Assembly: GCF_900091475.1 (NCBI RefSeq)
Contig: NZ_FMIB01000002.1
Coordinates: 4,898,001-4,962,000 of the forward strand
Length of the DNA: 64,000 bases
Source of the DNA: Micromonospora chersina
GTDB taxonomy: Bacteria > Actinomycetota > Actinomycetes > Mycobacteriales > Micromonosporaceae
Direction of reading: 5' to 3'
Position 1 is the first letter of the stretch, and each line of letters opens with the position of its first letter. Below, one piece after another: positions 1 to 10,900 of this stretch. Made by a program: the position numbers and the translations under genes. The notes below the pieces were generated by a model. It worked only from the letters and a program-made list of their open reading frames with translations, had not been told where the DNA came from and ran no database searches.

Positions 1-109
1 TGTAGTTCCGACGCGCCCTGCTAGCACAGCCGGCAACATCGGTCGCCAGCGGGAGTCCCGGAACGACCGGTCACCGTCGCTGGTCGAGGATCGCACCGCA
101 CGGAGTCTC
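1..109. other. upstream region of rex, truncated by window edge
   Basis: This is the leader of the rex gene. I looked for the actinobacterial Rex operator (TTGTGAA-N4-TTCACAA type inverted repeat), since rex is autoregulated in Streptomyces, and found no convincing match. The promoter and operator may lie further upstream, outside the window. No other gene is visible here. Confidence 0.4.
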
Positions 110-847
110 ATGAGTCAGCACCGTCACCCTGGCGCGCCCGGCCGAGCCGGTGCCGTGCCGGCGCTCCCGGAACTGCCCGAGGCGACCGTCGCGCGGCTCC
201 CGGAATACCTCCGTGCCCTGCACGCGATCGCCGAGACCGGCCACGAGACGGTCTCCAGCGAGGGGCTGGCCAACGCCGCCGGGGTCAACTCGGCGAAGCT
301 CCGCAAGGACCTCTCCCACCTCGGCTCGTACGGCACCCGGGGCGTCGGCTACGACGTCACCCTGCTGATCGAGCAGATCGAGTCGGTGCTCGGGCTCACC
401 CAGTGCCGCTCGGTCGCGCTCGTCGGCGTGGGTAATCTCGGTCACGCCCTGGCCGGCTACGACGGCTTCGCCAGCCGCGGTTTCCGCATCGCCGCGCTCT
501 TCGACGCCGACCCGTCCCGCGTCGGCGAGGAGATCAACGGGCTGGTCGTGCGGCACGTCGACGACCTGGCCCGGGTCGCCGTCGAGGAGTCGATCTCGAT
601 CGGCGTGATCGCCACCCCCGCGCCGGCCGCCCAGGCGGTCGCGGATCAGCTCGTGGCCGTCGGCGTGACGAGCATCCTCAACTTCGCGCCCTGCGTACTC
701 TCGGTTCCGGAGGGGGTCGACGTGCGCAAGGTCGACCTCGCGATCGAGCTGCAGATCCTGTCCTTCCACGAGCACCGCAAGGCGTCGCTGACCGCGCTTC
801 CCGGCGGGCTCGCGGCCACCGACACCCAGGAGGCGATCGGCACGTGA
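110..847 (+). CDS. rex: redox-sensing transcriptional repressor Rex
   Basis: Rex is a homodimeric repressor that senses the NADH/NAD+ ratio and controls respiratory and haem genes. The 245-residue length suits the family. An N-terminal winged helix (about residues 20-85, with the segment SSEGLANAAGVNSAKLRKDL) is followed by a Rossmann domain opening with VALVGVGNLGHAL (GxGxxG, about residue 103), then a C-terminal domain-swapped helix ending near LQILSFHEHR. The ATG at 110 was chosen because no better upstream start is visible; the first 20 residues are a variable Pro/Ala-rich tail. Its GTGA overlap with hemA and the downstream hem genes match the rex-hem operon known in Streptomyces, where Rex couples tetrapyrrole synthesis to redox state. 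Confidence 0.96.
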   Translation: MSQHRHPGAPGRAGAVPALPELPEATVARLPEYLRALHAIAETGHETVSSEGLANAAGVNSAKLRKDLSHLGSYGTRGVGYDVTLLIEQIESVLGLTQCRSVALVGVGNLGHALAGYDGFASRGFRIAALFDADPSRVGEEINGLVVRHVDDLARVAVEESISIGVIATPAPAAQAVADQLVAVGVTSILNFAPCVLSVPEGVDVRKVDLAIELQILSFHEHRKASLTALPGGLAATDTQEAIGT

Positions 848-2205
848 AACTGCTCGTCGTCGGCGCGTCCTACCGCACCGCCCCGGTCGCCACGCTGGAG
901 CAGCTGGCGGTCCCGCCCGCGGACCTCACCCGCACCCTGGACCGCCTGGTCGCCCAGCCGTACGTCGCCGAGGCCGTGCTCGTCTCCACCTGCAACCGGG
1001 TCGAGGTGTACGCGGCCGTCTCCGGCTTCCACGGCGGCCTCGGGGACATCTGCGCGGTCCTGGCCGAGCAGGCCGGCGCCCCGCCGGCGACGCTCGCCGC
1101 CCACCTCTACGTGCACTACGACGCCGCCGCCGTGGACCACGTCTTCCGGGTCGCCACCGGGCTGGACTCGATGGTCGTCGGCGAGGCGCAGATCCTCGGC
1201 CAGCTCCGCGACGCCTACCACTCGGCCAGCGGCGCCGACACCGCCGGGCGGCTGCTGCACGAGCTGATGCAGCAGGCGCTGCGGGTGGGCAAGCGCGCGC
1301 ACGCCGAGACCAACATCGACCGGGCCGGCCAGAGCGTCGTCACCGCCGCCCTCGACCTGGCCGCCGGCCTGCTCGACGGCGACCTGACCGGCCGGCCCGC
1401 CATGGTCGTGGGCGCCGGGGCGATGGGCTCGCTGAGCGTGGCCACCCTCTCCCGGCTGGGCGCCGGCCCGCTCACCGTCACCAACCGGGGCGCCGCGCGG
1501 GCCGTCCGGCTGGCCGAGTCGTACGGCGCGGCCGCCGTGCCGATGGCCGAGCTGGTCGACGCGCTCACCACTGTCGACATCGTGGTGGCCGCCACCGCGG
1601 CGACCGAACCGGTCCTGACCCGCGACGTGGTGACCCGGGCGCTGGCCCGCCGCGACCCCGCCCGGGGCCCGCTGGTCCTGCTCGACCTGGCCGTCCCGCG
1701 CGACGTCGAGGAGGGCGTCGCCGCCCTGCCCGGCGTCGAGGTGATCGACATCGACCGGATGGCGGCGATCCTCGCCGACGGCCCGGCCGCCGCCGACGCC
1801 GCCGAGGTCACCCGGATCGTGGCCGGCGAGGTCGAGGCGTTCCTGAGCTGGCTGCGCGGCGCCGACGTGGCCCCCACCGTGGCGGCCCTGCGCGGGCGCG
1901 CCGACGACGTGGTCACCGCCGAGCTGCGCCGGCTCGCCCAGCGCCGCCCGGAGTTCACCGACGACCAGCGCGCCGAGGTCGCCCGCACGGTCCACCGGGT
2001 GGTGCAGCGGCTGCTGCACCAGCCGACCGTCCGGGTCCGCCAGCTCGCCGCCGAGCCCGGCGGCGACCAGTACGCCGCCCTGCTGCGCGAGCTGTTCGAC
2101 CTCGAGGTGCCGCAGACCTCACCGGTCGACACCGTCCCCGACGTGGTGGAAGCAGAGATCATCATGCCGGCCGACTCCGACCCGCCCACCGGAGGTGCGC
2201 GATGA
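844..2205 (+). CDS. hemA: glutamyl-tRNA reductase
   Basis: This enzyme reduces glutamyl-tRNA(Glu) with NADPH to glutamate-1-semialdehyde, the first committed step of C5-pathway tetrapyrrole synthesis. The 453 residues start with MKLLVVGASYRTAPV. The catalytic cysteine lies in VSTCNRVE (Cys50). The NADPH-binding domain contains MVVGAGAMGSL (about residue 187), and a helical dimerisation domain follows from about residue 330. The GTG start overlaps the rex stop (GTGA), and the ATGA overlap with hemC shows translational coupling along the operon. The semialdehyde aminotransferase hemL, which completes 5-aminolevulinate synthesis, is not in this window. Confidence 0.97.
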   Translation: MKLLVVGASYRTAPVATLEQLAVPPADLTRTLDRLVAQPYVAEAVLVSTCNRVEVYAAVSGFHGGLGDICAVLAEQAGAPPATLAAHLYVHYDAAAVDHVFRVATGLDSMVVGEAQILGQLRDAYHSASGADTAGRLLHELMQQALRVGKRAHAETNIDRAGQSVVTAALDLAAGLLDGDLTGRPAMVVGAGAMGSLSVATLSRLGAGPLTVTNRGAARAVRLAESYGAAAVPMAELVDALTTVDIVVAATAATEPVLTRDVVTRALARRDPARGPLVLLDLAVPRDVEEGVAALPGVEVIDIDRMAAILADGPAAADAAEVTRIVAGEVEAFLSWLRGADVAPTVAALRGRADDVVTAELRRLAQRRPEFTDDQRAEVARTVHRVVQRLLHQPTVRVRQLAAEPGGDQYAALLRELFDLEVPQTSPVDTVPDVVEAEIIMPADSDPPTGGAR

Positions 2206-3170
2206 CCGCCCCCCTGCGCCTCGGCACCCGGGGCAGCGCCCTGGCGATGGCCCAGTCCGGCCACGTCGCCGAGGCCCTCACCGCGGCCACCGGCCGCCCG
2301 GTCGAGCTGGTCGAGGTGGTGACCGCCGGCGACCGCTCCACGGCACCGGTGCACCGGCTCGGCGTCGGCGTCTTCGTCTCCGCGCTGCGGGACGCGCTGA
2401 CCGCCCGGGAGATCGACTTCGCCGTCCACTCGTACAAGGACCTGCCCACCGCGGCGGCGCCCGGCCTGCACATCGCCGCCGTGCCGCAGCGGCAGGACCC
2501 GCGGGACGCGCTTGTCGCCCGGGACGGCCGCACCCTCGCCGAGCTGCCGCCCGGCGCCCGGGTGGGCACCGGCGCGCTGCGCCGCATCGCCCAGCTGCAC
2601 GCCCTCGGCATGCAGCTGGAGGTCACCCCGATCCGCGGCAACGTCGACACCCGCCTCGGCCGGGTGCTCGGCCCGGACGCGGACCTCGACGCCGTCGTGC
2701 TGGCCCGGGCGGGGCTCGCCCGCCTCGGCCGGACCGACGTCATCACCGAGACGCTCGATCCGATGCTCATGCTGCCGGCGCCCGCCCAGGGCGCGCTGGC
2801 CGTGGAGTGCCGGATCGACGACCAGGACCTGGTCGAGCTGCTCGGCGTGCTCGACCACGCACCGTCCCGCGCCGCGGTCGTCGCGGAGCGGGCACTGCTG
2901 GCCACCCTGGAGGCCGGGTGCAGCGCACCCGTCGCCGCCTACGGCGAACTCGCCGAGGGTGACGCCGGTGAGGAGATCTACCTGCGCGGGGCGGTGATCA
3001 GCCCGGACGGCACCCGTGACCTCCGGCTGTCCCGCACCGGAACGCCCGCCGACGCGGCGGAGATCGGCAAGGCACTCGCCGCCGAACTCCTCGAACTCGG
3101 CGCCGACTCGATCCTCGGCCAAGAAGGACACGCCGGCCCGGGGACCCAGCAATTTGGGAGCACAGAATGA
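2202..3170 (+). CDS. hemC: porphobilinogen deaminase (hydroxymethylbilane synthase)
   Basis: HemC polymerises four porphobilinogen molecules into hydroxymethylbilane. The 322-residue protein begins LRLGTRGSALAMAQSGHVA and carries the HSYKDLPT segment typical of the family. The dipyrromethane cofactor is expected on Cys240 in EAGCSAPVA. Length and domain order (two periplasmic-binding-like domains plus a small C-terminal cofactor domain) are normal. The start overlaps the hemA stop by four bases and the stop overlaps hemD by four bases, so it is translated as part of rex-hemACDB. The enzyme acts in the cytoplasm. Confidence 0.97.
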   Translation: MTAPLRLGTRGSALAMAQSGHVAEALTAATGRPVELVEVVTAGDRSTAPVHRLGVGVFVSALRDALTAREIDFAVHSYKDLPTAAAPGLHIAAVPQRQDPRDALVARDGRTLAELPPGARVGTGALRRIAQLHALGMQLEVTPIRGNVDTRLGRVLGPDADLDAVVLARAGLARLGRTDVITETLDPMLMLPAPAQGALAVECRIDDQDLVELLGVLDHAPSRAAVVAERALLATLEAGCSAPVAAYGELAEGDAGEEIYLRGAVISPDGTRDLRLSRTGTPADAAEIGKALAAELLELGADSILGQEGHAGPGTQQFGSTE

Positions 3171-4747
3171 CCCGCACCCGTAAGCCCGTAGGCCGGATCG
3201 CGTTCGTCGGGGCCGGTCCCGGCGACCCGGGCCTGCTGACCCGCCGGGCGCTGGACGCCCTGGTGGACGCCGACCAGGTGGTCTACGACCGGGGAGTCCC
3301 CGAGTCGCTGCTCGACCACGTGCGCGCCCAGGCCAGGTCCGACGCCGAGTTCAGCCCCGCCGAGGGTGTGCCGGGGGACGTGGCGAAGGTGCTGATCTCC
3401 GCGGCCCGGTCCGGCCAGAACGCCGTGCACCTGGTCGCCGGCGACCCGTTCGGCCACGACTCGGTGGTCAAGGAGGTGCAGGCGGTGGCGCGTACCGCGG
3501 CGCACTTCGAGGTGGTGCCGGGCGTCGGCCAGGCCGAGGGCGTGGCCACCTACGCCGGCGTGCCGCTGCCGGGCGTACGCACCGCCGCCGACGTCGAGGA
3601 CGTCACCACGCTGGACTTCGACGCGCTGGCCGCCGCCGTGGCCCGTGGCTCGCTGGCCATCGCGGTGGACGCCGGTGACCTGGCCGCCATCCGGGACGGC
3701 CTGCTGGCCGCCGGGGTGGAGGGCACCACCGCCGTCGGGGTGACCGGCGACGGCACCGGCGAGACGCAGTACACCACCACGTCGACCGTGGACTCCTTCG
3801 TCGCGGCGGCGCTCGGCTTCACCGGCCGGGTGGTGCTCACCGTCGGCGCGGGCGTCGCCGACCGCGACAAGCTGAGCTGGTGGGAGAACCGGCCGCTGTA
3901 CGGCTGGAAGGTGCTCGTACCCCGCACCAAGGAGCAGGCCGGCGCCATGAGCGCGCGGCTGCGCGCGTACGGGGCGATCCCGTGCGAGGTGCCGACCATC
4001 GCGGTCGAGCCGCCGCGCACCCCGGCCCAGATGGAGCGGGCGGTCAAGGGCCTGGTCGACGGCCGGTACGCCTGGGTGATCTTCACCTCGGTGAACGCGG
4101 TCCGGGCGGTCTGGGAGAAGTTCGCCGAGCACGGCCTGGACGCCCGCCACTTCGGCGGTGTCAAGATCGCCTGCATCGGCGAGGCCACCGCCGAGGCGGT
4201 CCGCGCGTTCGGCATCCAGCCGGAGCTGATCCCGTCCGGGGAGCAGTCCTCCGAGGGCCTGCTGGCCGAGTTCTCGCCGCACGACGAGATCCTCGACCCG
4301 GTCGGCCGGGTGCTGCTGCCGCGCGCCGACATCGCCACCGAGACCCTGGCCGCCGGGCTCACCGAGCGCGGCTGGGAGGTCGACGACGTGACCGCGTACC
4401 GGACCGTCCGGGCCGCGCCGCCGCCGGCCGAGATTCGCGACGCGATCAAGTCGGGCGGGTTCGACGCGGTGCTCTTCACCTCGTCCTCCACCGTCCGGAA
4501 CCTGGTCGGCATCGCGGGGAAGCCGCACGCGCGTACCGTTGTTGCGGTTATCGGGCCCAAGACGGCGGAGACCGCCACGGAGTTCGGCCTGCGGGTCGAC
4601 GTGCAGCCGCCGCACGCCTCGGTGCCCGACCTGGTGGAGGCGCTCGCCGCCTACGCCGTCGAGCTGCGCGAGAAGCTCGCCGCCATGCCGGCCAAGCAGC
4701 GCCGGGGCTCGAAGGTGCAGGGCCCGACCGCCCTGAGGTTCCGCTGA
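3167..4747 (+). CDS. hemD: bifunctional uroporphyrinogen-III C-methyltransferase / uroporphyrinogen-III synthase
   Basis: This is a two-domain fusion common in actinobacteria. Residues about 8-240 form a tetrapyrrole methylase domain ([15 protein letters not shown] near residue 16, [11 protein letters not shown] near residue 88, [10 protein letters not shown]). Residues about 250-510 form uroporphyrinogen-III synthase ([42 protein letters not shown]). The synthase half cyclises hydroxymethylbilane with inversion of ring D. The methylase half would send uroporphyrinogen III to precorrin-2 and sirohaem or B12. Some residues of the methylase half diverge from CobA, so its activity is less certain than that of HemD. 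The start overlaps hemC (ATGA). Confidence 0.94.
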   Translation: MTRTRKPVGRIAFVGAGPGDPGLLTRRALDALVDADQVVYDRGVPESLLDHVRAQARSDAEFSPAEGVPGDVAKVLISAARSGQNAVHLVAGDPFGHDSVVKEVQAVARTAAHFEVVPGVGQAEGVATYAGVPLPGVRTAADVEDVTTLDFDALAAAVARGSLAIAVDAGDLAAIRDGLLAAGVEGTTAVGVTGDGTGETQYTTTSTVDSFVAAALGFTGRVVLTVGAGVADRDKLSWWENRPLYGWKVLVPRTKEQAGAMSARLRAYGAIPCEVPTIAVEPPRTPAQMERAVKGLVDGRYAWVIFTSVNAVRAVWEKFAEHGLDARHFGGVKIACIGEATAEAVRAFGIQPELIPSGEQSSEGLLAEFSPHDEILDPVGRVLLPRADIATETLAAGLTERGWEVDDVTAYRTVRAAPPPAEIRDAIKSGGFDAVLFTSSSTVRNLVGIAGKPHARTVVAVIGPKTAETATEFGLRVDVQPPHASVPDLVEALAAYAVELREKLAAMPAKQRRGSKVQGPTALRFR

Positions 4748-4760
4748 CAGGAGGCCCCTC

Positions 4761-5737
<977 letters not shown>

Positions 5738-5744
<7 letters not shown>

Positions 5745-6904
5745 ACGCCGACCGTCACCACCCGGGCCAGCTCCGCGACGGAGTAGACCTTCCGGGGCGG
5801 GTCCGGTAGCTGCGCCCAGACCACGCGCACGGTGGTGTCGTCGACCCAGGCGGCACCCCAGGTCCCGCCGCCCGTCATGCCGTGGGTCGGGCTGGCCGTG
5901 CCGAGCGGCTGGTCAGCCCGGAGCCGCCCGGTGGCGGTGTCCAGGATCGCCAGCCGGTAGTCGAGGTTCCGACCGTCCGGGCGGCGGTAGGGGACCGCGA
6001 CGAGGCTGCCGTCCGGGGAGAGCCGGATCGACGGCGCGCACTCGCCGTTGACGGTGAGGCGGGACAGCCGTCTCCCACCGGCGAGTCGACGTACGTCGAG
6101 CTGGCATCGCGTCATGTCGGGCGGGCCGGTCACCGACACCACCAGGCCCGCCGCCAGCGCCGCCTCGCGGAACGGCAGCTGGCCGTCGGCGCCGGCCGGA
6201 GCGGTGATCATCGTCTTCTCCCGGCCCGTGGTCAGCTCGTGAGCCACCAGACCCACACCGTCGCGGACCAGGTAGGCGTACCGCGCGTCGGCGCCGGCCA
6301 GCTTGAGGCCCTGCCCCTTGATCCGGACCTCCCGGCTGATCTCGACCCGATCGTTCGCGTCCAGCACCATGAGCCGGATCGAGAGGCCCGCCACGTCCGG
6401 GCCGTCCGTCCGCCGCACGCCGGGCATGAGGTCGGTGAGCTTCAGGCCGACCAGCCGTCCGTCGGGCAGCGCGACGGTTTCCTGCCAACCGGCGGGGACC
6501 CGGTGCCGGAGCACCGAGCCGTCGCTTCGCAGCTCGTCCGCGACGCCCCCGACCAGACCGATCTCCGGGCCGGCCCGGTGCGGTCGCACGGTGCCGCCGT
6601 CACCACTGAGCATCAGCCGCTGCGCCGGCGCCGGTGTCGGCGGCGGCAGGTCGGGAGCGGCCGGTGACGCCGACGGTGCGGCAACCGTCGGTGCCGGCCG
6701 GCGCTCCTGGACCAGCAGCGGCACGGCGCCCCCGGTCAGGGCGATCAGCGCCACCAGCCCGGCCGCCCCGGTCACGCCCCGCCGGCGACGCCGGGCGCGG
6801 GCACGCCGACGGATGGCCGCCAGGTCCGCCGGGTGCGGGCCGGTGGCGCGAGCGGCGCGGTGGACCAGCTCGGCCAGTTCTTCGGGTACGGCGTCCACGG
6901 TCAC
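5738..6904 (-). CDS. single-pass membrane protein with extracytoplasmic domain, probable anti-sigma/sensor partner of the ECF sigma gene
   Basis: The 388-residue protein has a short cytoplasmic N-terminus (about 45 residues, beginning [17 protein letters not shown]), an Arg-rich stretch ([10 protein letters not shown]), one membrane helix (about residues 45-68, [19 protein letters not shown]), a Pro/Ala-rich linker and a large C-terminal domain. Repeated short segments such as [14 protein letters not shown] and [11 protein letters not shown] suggest a TolB/WD40-like beta propeller. The GTG start overlaps the sigma factor stop (GTGA). Coupling and topology suggest it controls that sigma factor. 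No zinc-binding HxxxCxxC anti-sigma motif is present, so the anti-sigma role is an inference. The stop overlaps the hemB 3' end, so the two transcripts converge. Confidence 0.75.
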
Positions 6905-7434
6905 TCCTCCTCGGCCAGCGCGGCCCGCAGCTCGGCCAGCCCCCGCGAGAGGCGGCTGCGGACGGTGCCCTCGGTCAGGTCCAGCACGGCGGCGGTCTCG
7001 GCGGTGGAGAGATCCAGCAGCACCCGGCAGACGATCACGGTGCGCCGGCTCACGGGCAGCAGTTCCAGGGCCGACCGGGCGGCCAGCCCGGCGGGATCCG
7101 GGGCGGCCGCTGCCGGATGCCGGTCCTCGGCCGGTGGCCGTTCCCGGCGCACCTTCCGCCACCAGGAGGTGGCCCAGTTCAGCCCGACCCGGAAGACCCA
7201 GCCACCCGGGTTGTCCAGCCGGCGCACCCGGTCCCACCGGGCGTACGCCCGGGCCATCGCCTCGTCGGTCGCCTCCCGGGCCACCGCGGTGTCCCCGACG
7301 GCCAGCGCGAGCGCGCGGTGGATCCGGTCCACGTGATCCCGATAGAACTGCTCGAACGGCAGGTGCGGGGGCGTGTCGCGCGAGCGCGTCAACACGTCCG
7401 CCGGACCGGCCGGCGCCGAGGGGTGGCTTCCCAT
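6901..7434 (-). CDS. ECF-type RNA polymerase sigma factor
   Basis: This 177-residue sigma-70 family protein has region 2 at about residues 27-95 (LPFEQFYRDHVDRIHRALAL, ATDEAMARAYARW) and region 4 at about residues 118-172 (LLPVSRRTVIVCRVLLDLS, then the HTH TAAVLDLTEGTVRSRLSRG). It belongs with the SigE-like ECF factors of actinobacteria. ECF factors redirect RNA polymerase to small regulons in response to envelope or other stress. It is cotranscribed with the membrane protein behind it. No SnoaL C-terminal domain is present. The promoter lies in 7435-7570. Confidence 0.9.
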   Translation of the reverse strand: MGSHPSAPAGPADVLTRSRDTPPHLPFEQFYRDHVDRIHRALALAVGDTAVAREATDEAMARAYARWDRVRRLDNPGGWVFRVGLNWATSWWRKVRRERPPAEDRHPAAAAPDPAGLAARSALELLPVSRRTVIVCRVLLDLSTAETAAVLDLTEGTVRSRLSRGLAELRAALAEEE

Positions 7435-7723
7435 GTCCGGTACACGCTCCGGGGGTCGATTTCGTTCCCGGCCCCGGCTCGTCGCGGCCGGACCGACCGG
7501 TCGGTACTGGCCCGGGGTGGAACTGACGGCCGCGCATGGTCACTCTGCGTTCCGTGGATCGGCGCCCCCGCCCCTCACCCCCGCTCGCTTTGCTCTGCAG
7601 CCATCGGCGCAGCAGCAACCCTCCGTGTCCGGTGCGTATGGGGCTGCAGAGCAAAGCGGGGTGGAGGGGGTGAGGCCACCGCGGCTGGTGCGCCTGCTTC
7701 GTCCATATTGAGGCCGTTTCGCG
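7435..7723. other. intergenic region: sigma factor promoter side plus a hairpin repeat
   Basis: About 290 bases without a supported gene. The left part is the leader of the minus-strand sigma operon. The right part (7571-7675) holds the inverted repeat listed separately. If the small ORF at 7724 is not real, the gene-free stretch extends to 7998. Confidence 0.6.
7571..7675. repeat. inverted repeat with 17-bp perfect core CGCTTTGCTCTGCAGCC
   Basis: The 17-base core CGCTTTGCTCTGCAGCC (7586-7602) occurs as its exact reverse complement at 7642-7658, with a 39-base loop. Outside the core the arms continue imperfectly as CTCACCCCC on the left and GGGGGTGAGG on the right (about 7573-7581 and 7667-7675). 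The long loop and imperfect outer arms look like a small repetitive element or two inverted half-elements rather than an intrinsic terminator. I believe the CTTTGCTCTGCAGCC core recurs in Micromonosporaceae genomes, but I cannot verify that here. Confidence 0.7.
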
Positions 7724-7966
7724 GTGCGGGCGGCTCGGGTCCGGGGCCAGGGGTGCCTGATCGCCGACCCGGAGCCCGGGGAGTGGTGGGCCGACCTGTA
7801 CGGGCTGGCCCGCCCGCCGGAGACCTTCTACCGCGACCGGGCATACCGCGACGCCCTCCGACGGCGCAGCCAGTGGGAGGTGCGGGTGGCCAAGTACCGG
7901 GGCGTGCCGCCGCCGCGCGACCCGCAGCGGTGCGGCTACCGCAACGGCCCGCCGCCCGGCTGGTGA
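7724..7966 (+). CDS. small hypothetical protein (80 aa)
   Basis: I do not recognise this ORF. The GTG start has no clear Shine-Dalgarno. The sequence is rich in Trp, Tyr and Arg (ADPEPGEWWADLYGLARPPE, FYRDRAYRDALRRRSQWEVR, CGYRNGPPPGW), has normal high GC at third positions and looks like a folded, basic cytoplasmic protein. It has no signal peptide or membrane helix. It sits alone between a repeat and the convergent nuclease gene. It could be a real family-restricted protein or a chance ORF. Confidence 0.45.
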   Translation: MRAARVRGQGCLIADPEPGEWWADLYGLARPPETFYRDRAYRDALRRRSQWEVRVAKYRGVPPPRDPQRCGYRNGPPPGW

Positions 7967-7998
7967 GCCGGGCGACGGGCCGCTTCGCGGTACCGCCG

Positions 7999-10900
7999 TC
8001 AGTCGTCGTCGCGGATGGTGCCCACGCCGACCGGGTCGGCGAGCCGGAGGCCCGGCACGCCCGCCACGTACAGCTTGAGCTGCTCGTCCCCCTCGCGCTT
8101 CCGGTCACCGCGGACGGTCACCGGGAAGGTCAGCGAGGTCTGGCCGGCGGCCAGGGTCTGGCAACCCACGTACGGGTCGTAGTCCGACCCGGCCTGCGCC
8201 GTCGTGCCGTAGGTGGTGGCGCAGAGCAGGGCCGGCTCCGAGAGCGGGCGGGAGACGGTCACCGTGAACGTCATGGTGCTGTCGCCCTTGTCGCCCTCGG
8301 CCACCGCGGCGTCGGAGACGCTCAGCGACGCGCGGGAACGGAACCGGGCCACCTGCGGGTCGTGGTCGCTGGCCCCGCGGTCACCCAGGCCCTCGGCGTC
8401 GGTGGGGTAGTCGGCGTTGATGTGCGCCGTGCGTACCTGCACCAGGTCCTCGTGCAGCGGGTCGTTGACGAAGAGGTTGTCCAGCGTCTGCGCCTGCCCG
8501 TCGTAGGTGTACGAGTACGCCGCCGCCGGCACGTCCGCCACCAGGTCGTCCCAGAGGTTGTGCAGGCCGGCCTGGTACAGCGGGGCGAGCTGGTCCGACG
8601 GCGTCGGGTTCGCCCCCGTGGCGATCGGGTCGTCCGGGCGCGGGAAGACGTTCAGGTCACCGCCGTAGATCACCCGCGCGTTCGGGTCGGCCGCCTCGAC
8701 GGCCTGCACCAGCGCCGCCCCGTACGCGGCCTGCTCCCGCCGCTGCCCGACCCGGCTGTCCGGCCCGGACGAGAAGTGGTTGGTGGCCGCCCAGAGCGTG
8801 AAGTGCTCGGTCGAGCCGGGTGCCGCCGCCACGGTGAACCTGGCCAGCTGGACCGCCCGGGTGTAGACGTTGCTGCCGTCCACCCCGGTCGAGCGGTCCA
8901 CGTCGGCCGGAAGGACCGCGTTGAACCCCTTCGGGTTCTGCACGTCGGCGTTCGACGACAGGGCCGCCGAGCGGTACTGCACGGTCGGCGCCGAGCCCAG
9001 CAGCGGGTCACCGGCGGTCGCCTCGGCCAGCGTCAGCCGGTCGGTGCGGTAGAGGAACGCCGAGGCGATGCCGCGGGCGTCCGCGCCGGTCCGGTCGTAC
9101 GCCGCCGCGTAGGCGGGGCCGCCGTTGGCCGCGATGGCCAGCGCCAGCTCCTGGACGGTGTCCGGCGCGCCGTCGGCGTTGTTCGTGTCGCCGCAGACCA
9201 GCTTGCCGTCGGCCACGGTGCAGATGTCCTGGTCCTCGGCCTCCTGCACGAGCAGCAGGTCCGGGCTGTGCAGGGCGCCGATGATCTGCCGCGCCTGCAC
9301 ACCCAGCTTCTCGGTGTACGCCGCCTCGCTGGCCGGCACGTAGTCGAACGGCGGGTTCACCCCGGCGCAACCCGAGTTGCCGGCGAAGTCGCAGCCGTCG
9401 AACGGGTCGTCCCGGTAGTCGTACAGGTTCTCCACGTTGTAGGTGGCGACCGCCACCTCGCTGTTCCGGTCGGCCGGTTGCGGCGGGTTGTTCTCGGCCG
9501 GGTCCGCGCCGCCGGTCAGGGTGAGCTGCTCGGGCTGCACGCTGTACTTGCTGAACGCGTACGAGATGGCGCCGTAGGCGTCCTCGGTCAGCGTGTCGAA
9601 GGTGCGGGCCTCCGGCAGCAGGGCCTTCGAGTCCCCGGCGGTCGCCTTCACGCCGCCGGCGCCCAGCAGGATGCGCTGGTAGTTGCCGTTGTCGAAGAGC
9701 GTGCCCGGGATGTCGTCCAGCGGGTGCGCGTCCCGGAACACCCGGCGGGCGTACGGGTCGGACCGCTTCATGATCGGGTCCTCGCGGTCCAGCACGTAGA
9801 CCTCAGAGTCCAGGGTGGACGCGAAGATGTGCCGCGGGGCGGAGACCCCGCTGCCGGAACGGACGCGCATCCGCTCACCCTCGTGCCGCTCCCAGAACAG
9901 GCCGGCGGCGGCCGCGTCGGCCGGCGGCCGGGCGTCGTCCACGCGTACGGCCGTGTCCACGTCCAGCCCGGAGTCGAGCTTGCGCACCAGGGAGGCGCTG
10001 GAGAGCTGGGTCTGGTTGAAGTACTCGGAGACGCGGCCGCGCAGCACCACCTCGTCGCCGACGGTCGGGGCGTAGCCGCCGATCAGCGTGGTGAAGGAGC
10101 CCATGAAGACGAAGATGCCGTCCGAGGTGAGCGGGTCGCCGTCCTCGGCGCCGGTGCGGCTCTGCAGGTAGAAGCCCCACTGGTCGGCCCCGGCGGAGGT
10201 GCGGGTCAGCGACTTCTGGGTGATCACGCCCCGCACGTCGTACAGCATGGAGCTGGTGCCGTTGCCGCTGGCCGGGGCGAGCGGCGACCGGTCGGTGCGG
10301 CCGTCCTCGTCGTCACCGGTGCGACCCTGCACCTCGCCCACTGACAGCACGGCGGTGGCCTGCACGGTCAGGGTGCAGGTCGCGGTGCCGCCCTCGGCGT
10401 CGGTCGAGGTCACGGTGACCGAGTAGGCGCCGGCCGGGAGGCCGGTGGCGGTAAGCGTCGCGGTGGCCGTGCCGCCGGCCGCGGTGGCCGGGGTGAACGC
10501 GGTACGGCTGATCGAGCCGCTCGCCGGCGCCGGGTTGACCGCGGTGACCGCGAGGTCGGTGACGGTGTCGTCGGCGTCGGTGGCGGTGACCTGGCGGGTC
10601 GCGGTGGCGCCGGCCTCAAGGGTCAGCGTGCCGCCGCAGGTCAGCGTCGGCGCCTGGTCGACCGGGCCGCCGCCGTCGATGCTGTGGCTGCCCAGCCCGT
10701 CGAAGGTGTCGGTGGCGAAGCCCGCCCACTGGGCGGCCGGGTCGAACGCGTCGGCCGGGTCGGTGTCGCCGGCGCTCACCGAGGGCAGCCGCCGCAGCGT
10801 GTTGTCGGCGGTGCTGGTGAGCCCGGTGCCCCACTCGGAGCCGGGGTCGACGCCGACCTGGCCGATCGAGTCGACAACGGTCGTGCCCTTGCGCAGCACG

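Noticed and set aside
1..109. Rex operator upstream of rex
   Set aside because: No TTGTGAA/TTCACAA inverted repeat can be read; the promoter may lie outside the window.
646..3152. Long minus-strand ORFs antisense to hemA and hemC
   Set aside because: They are Arg/Gly/Ala-rich artefacts of high GC in a strongly coded region, with no domain similarity.
6634..10344. A 1236-residue plus-strand ORF across the sigma operon and nuclease gene
   Set aside because: It is antisense to genes with clear domains and crosses their boundaries; composition is that of a GC shadow frame.
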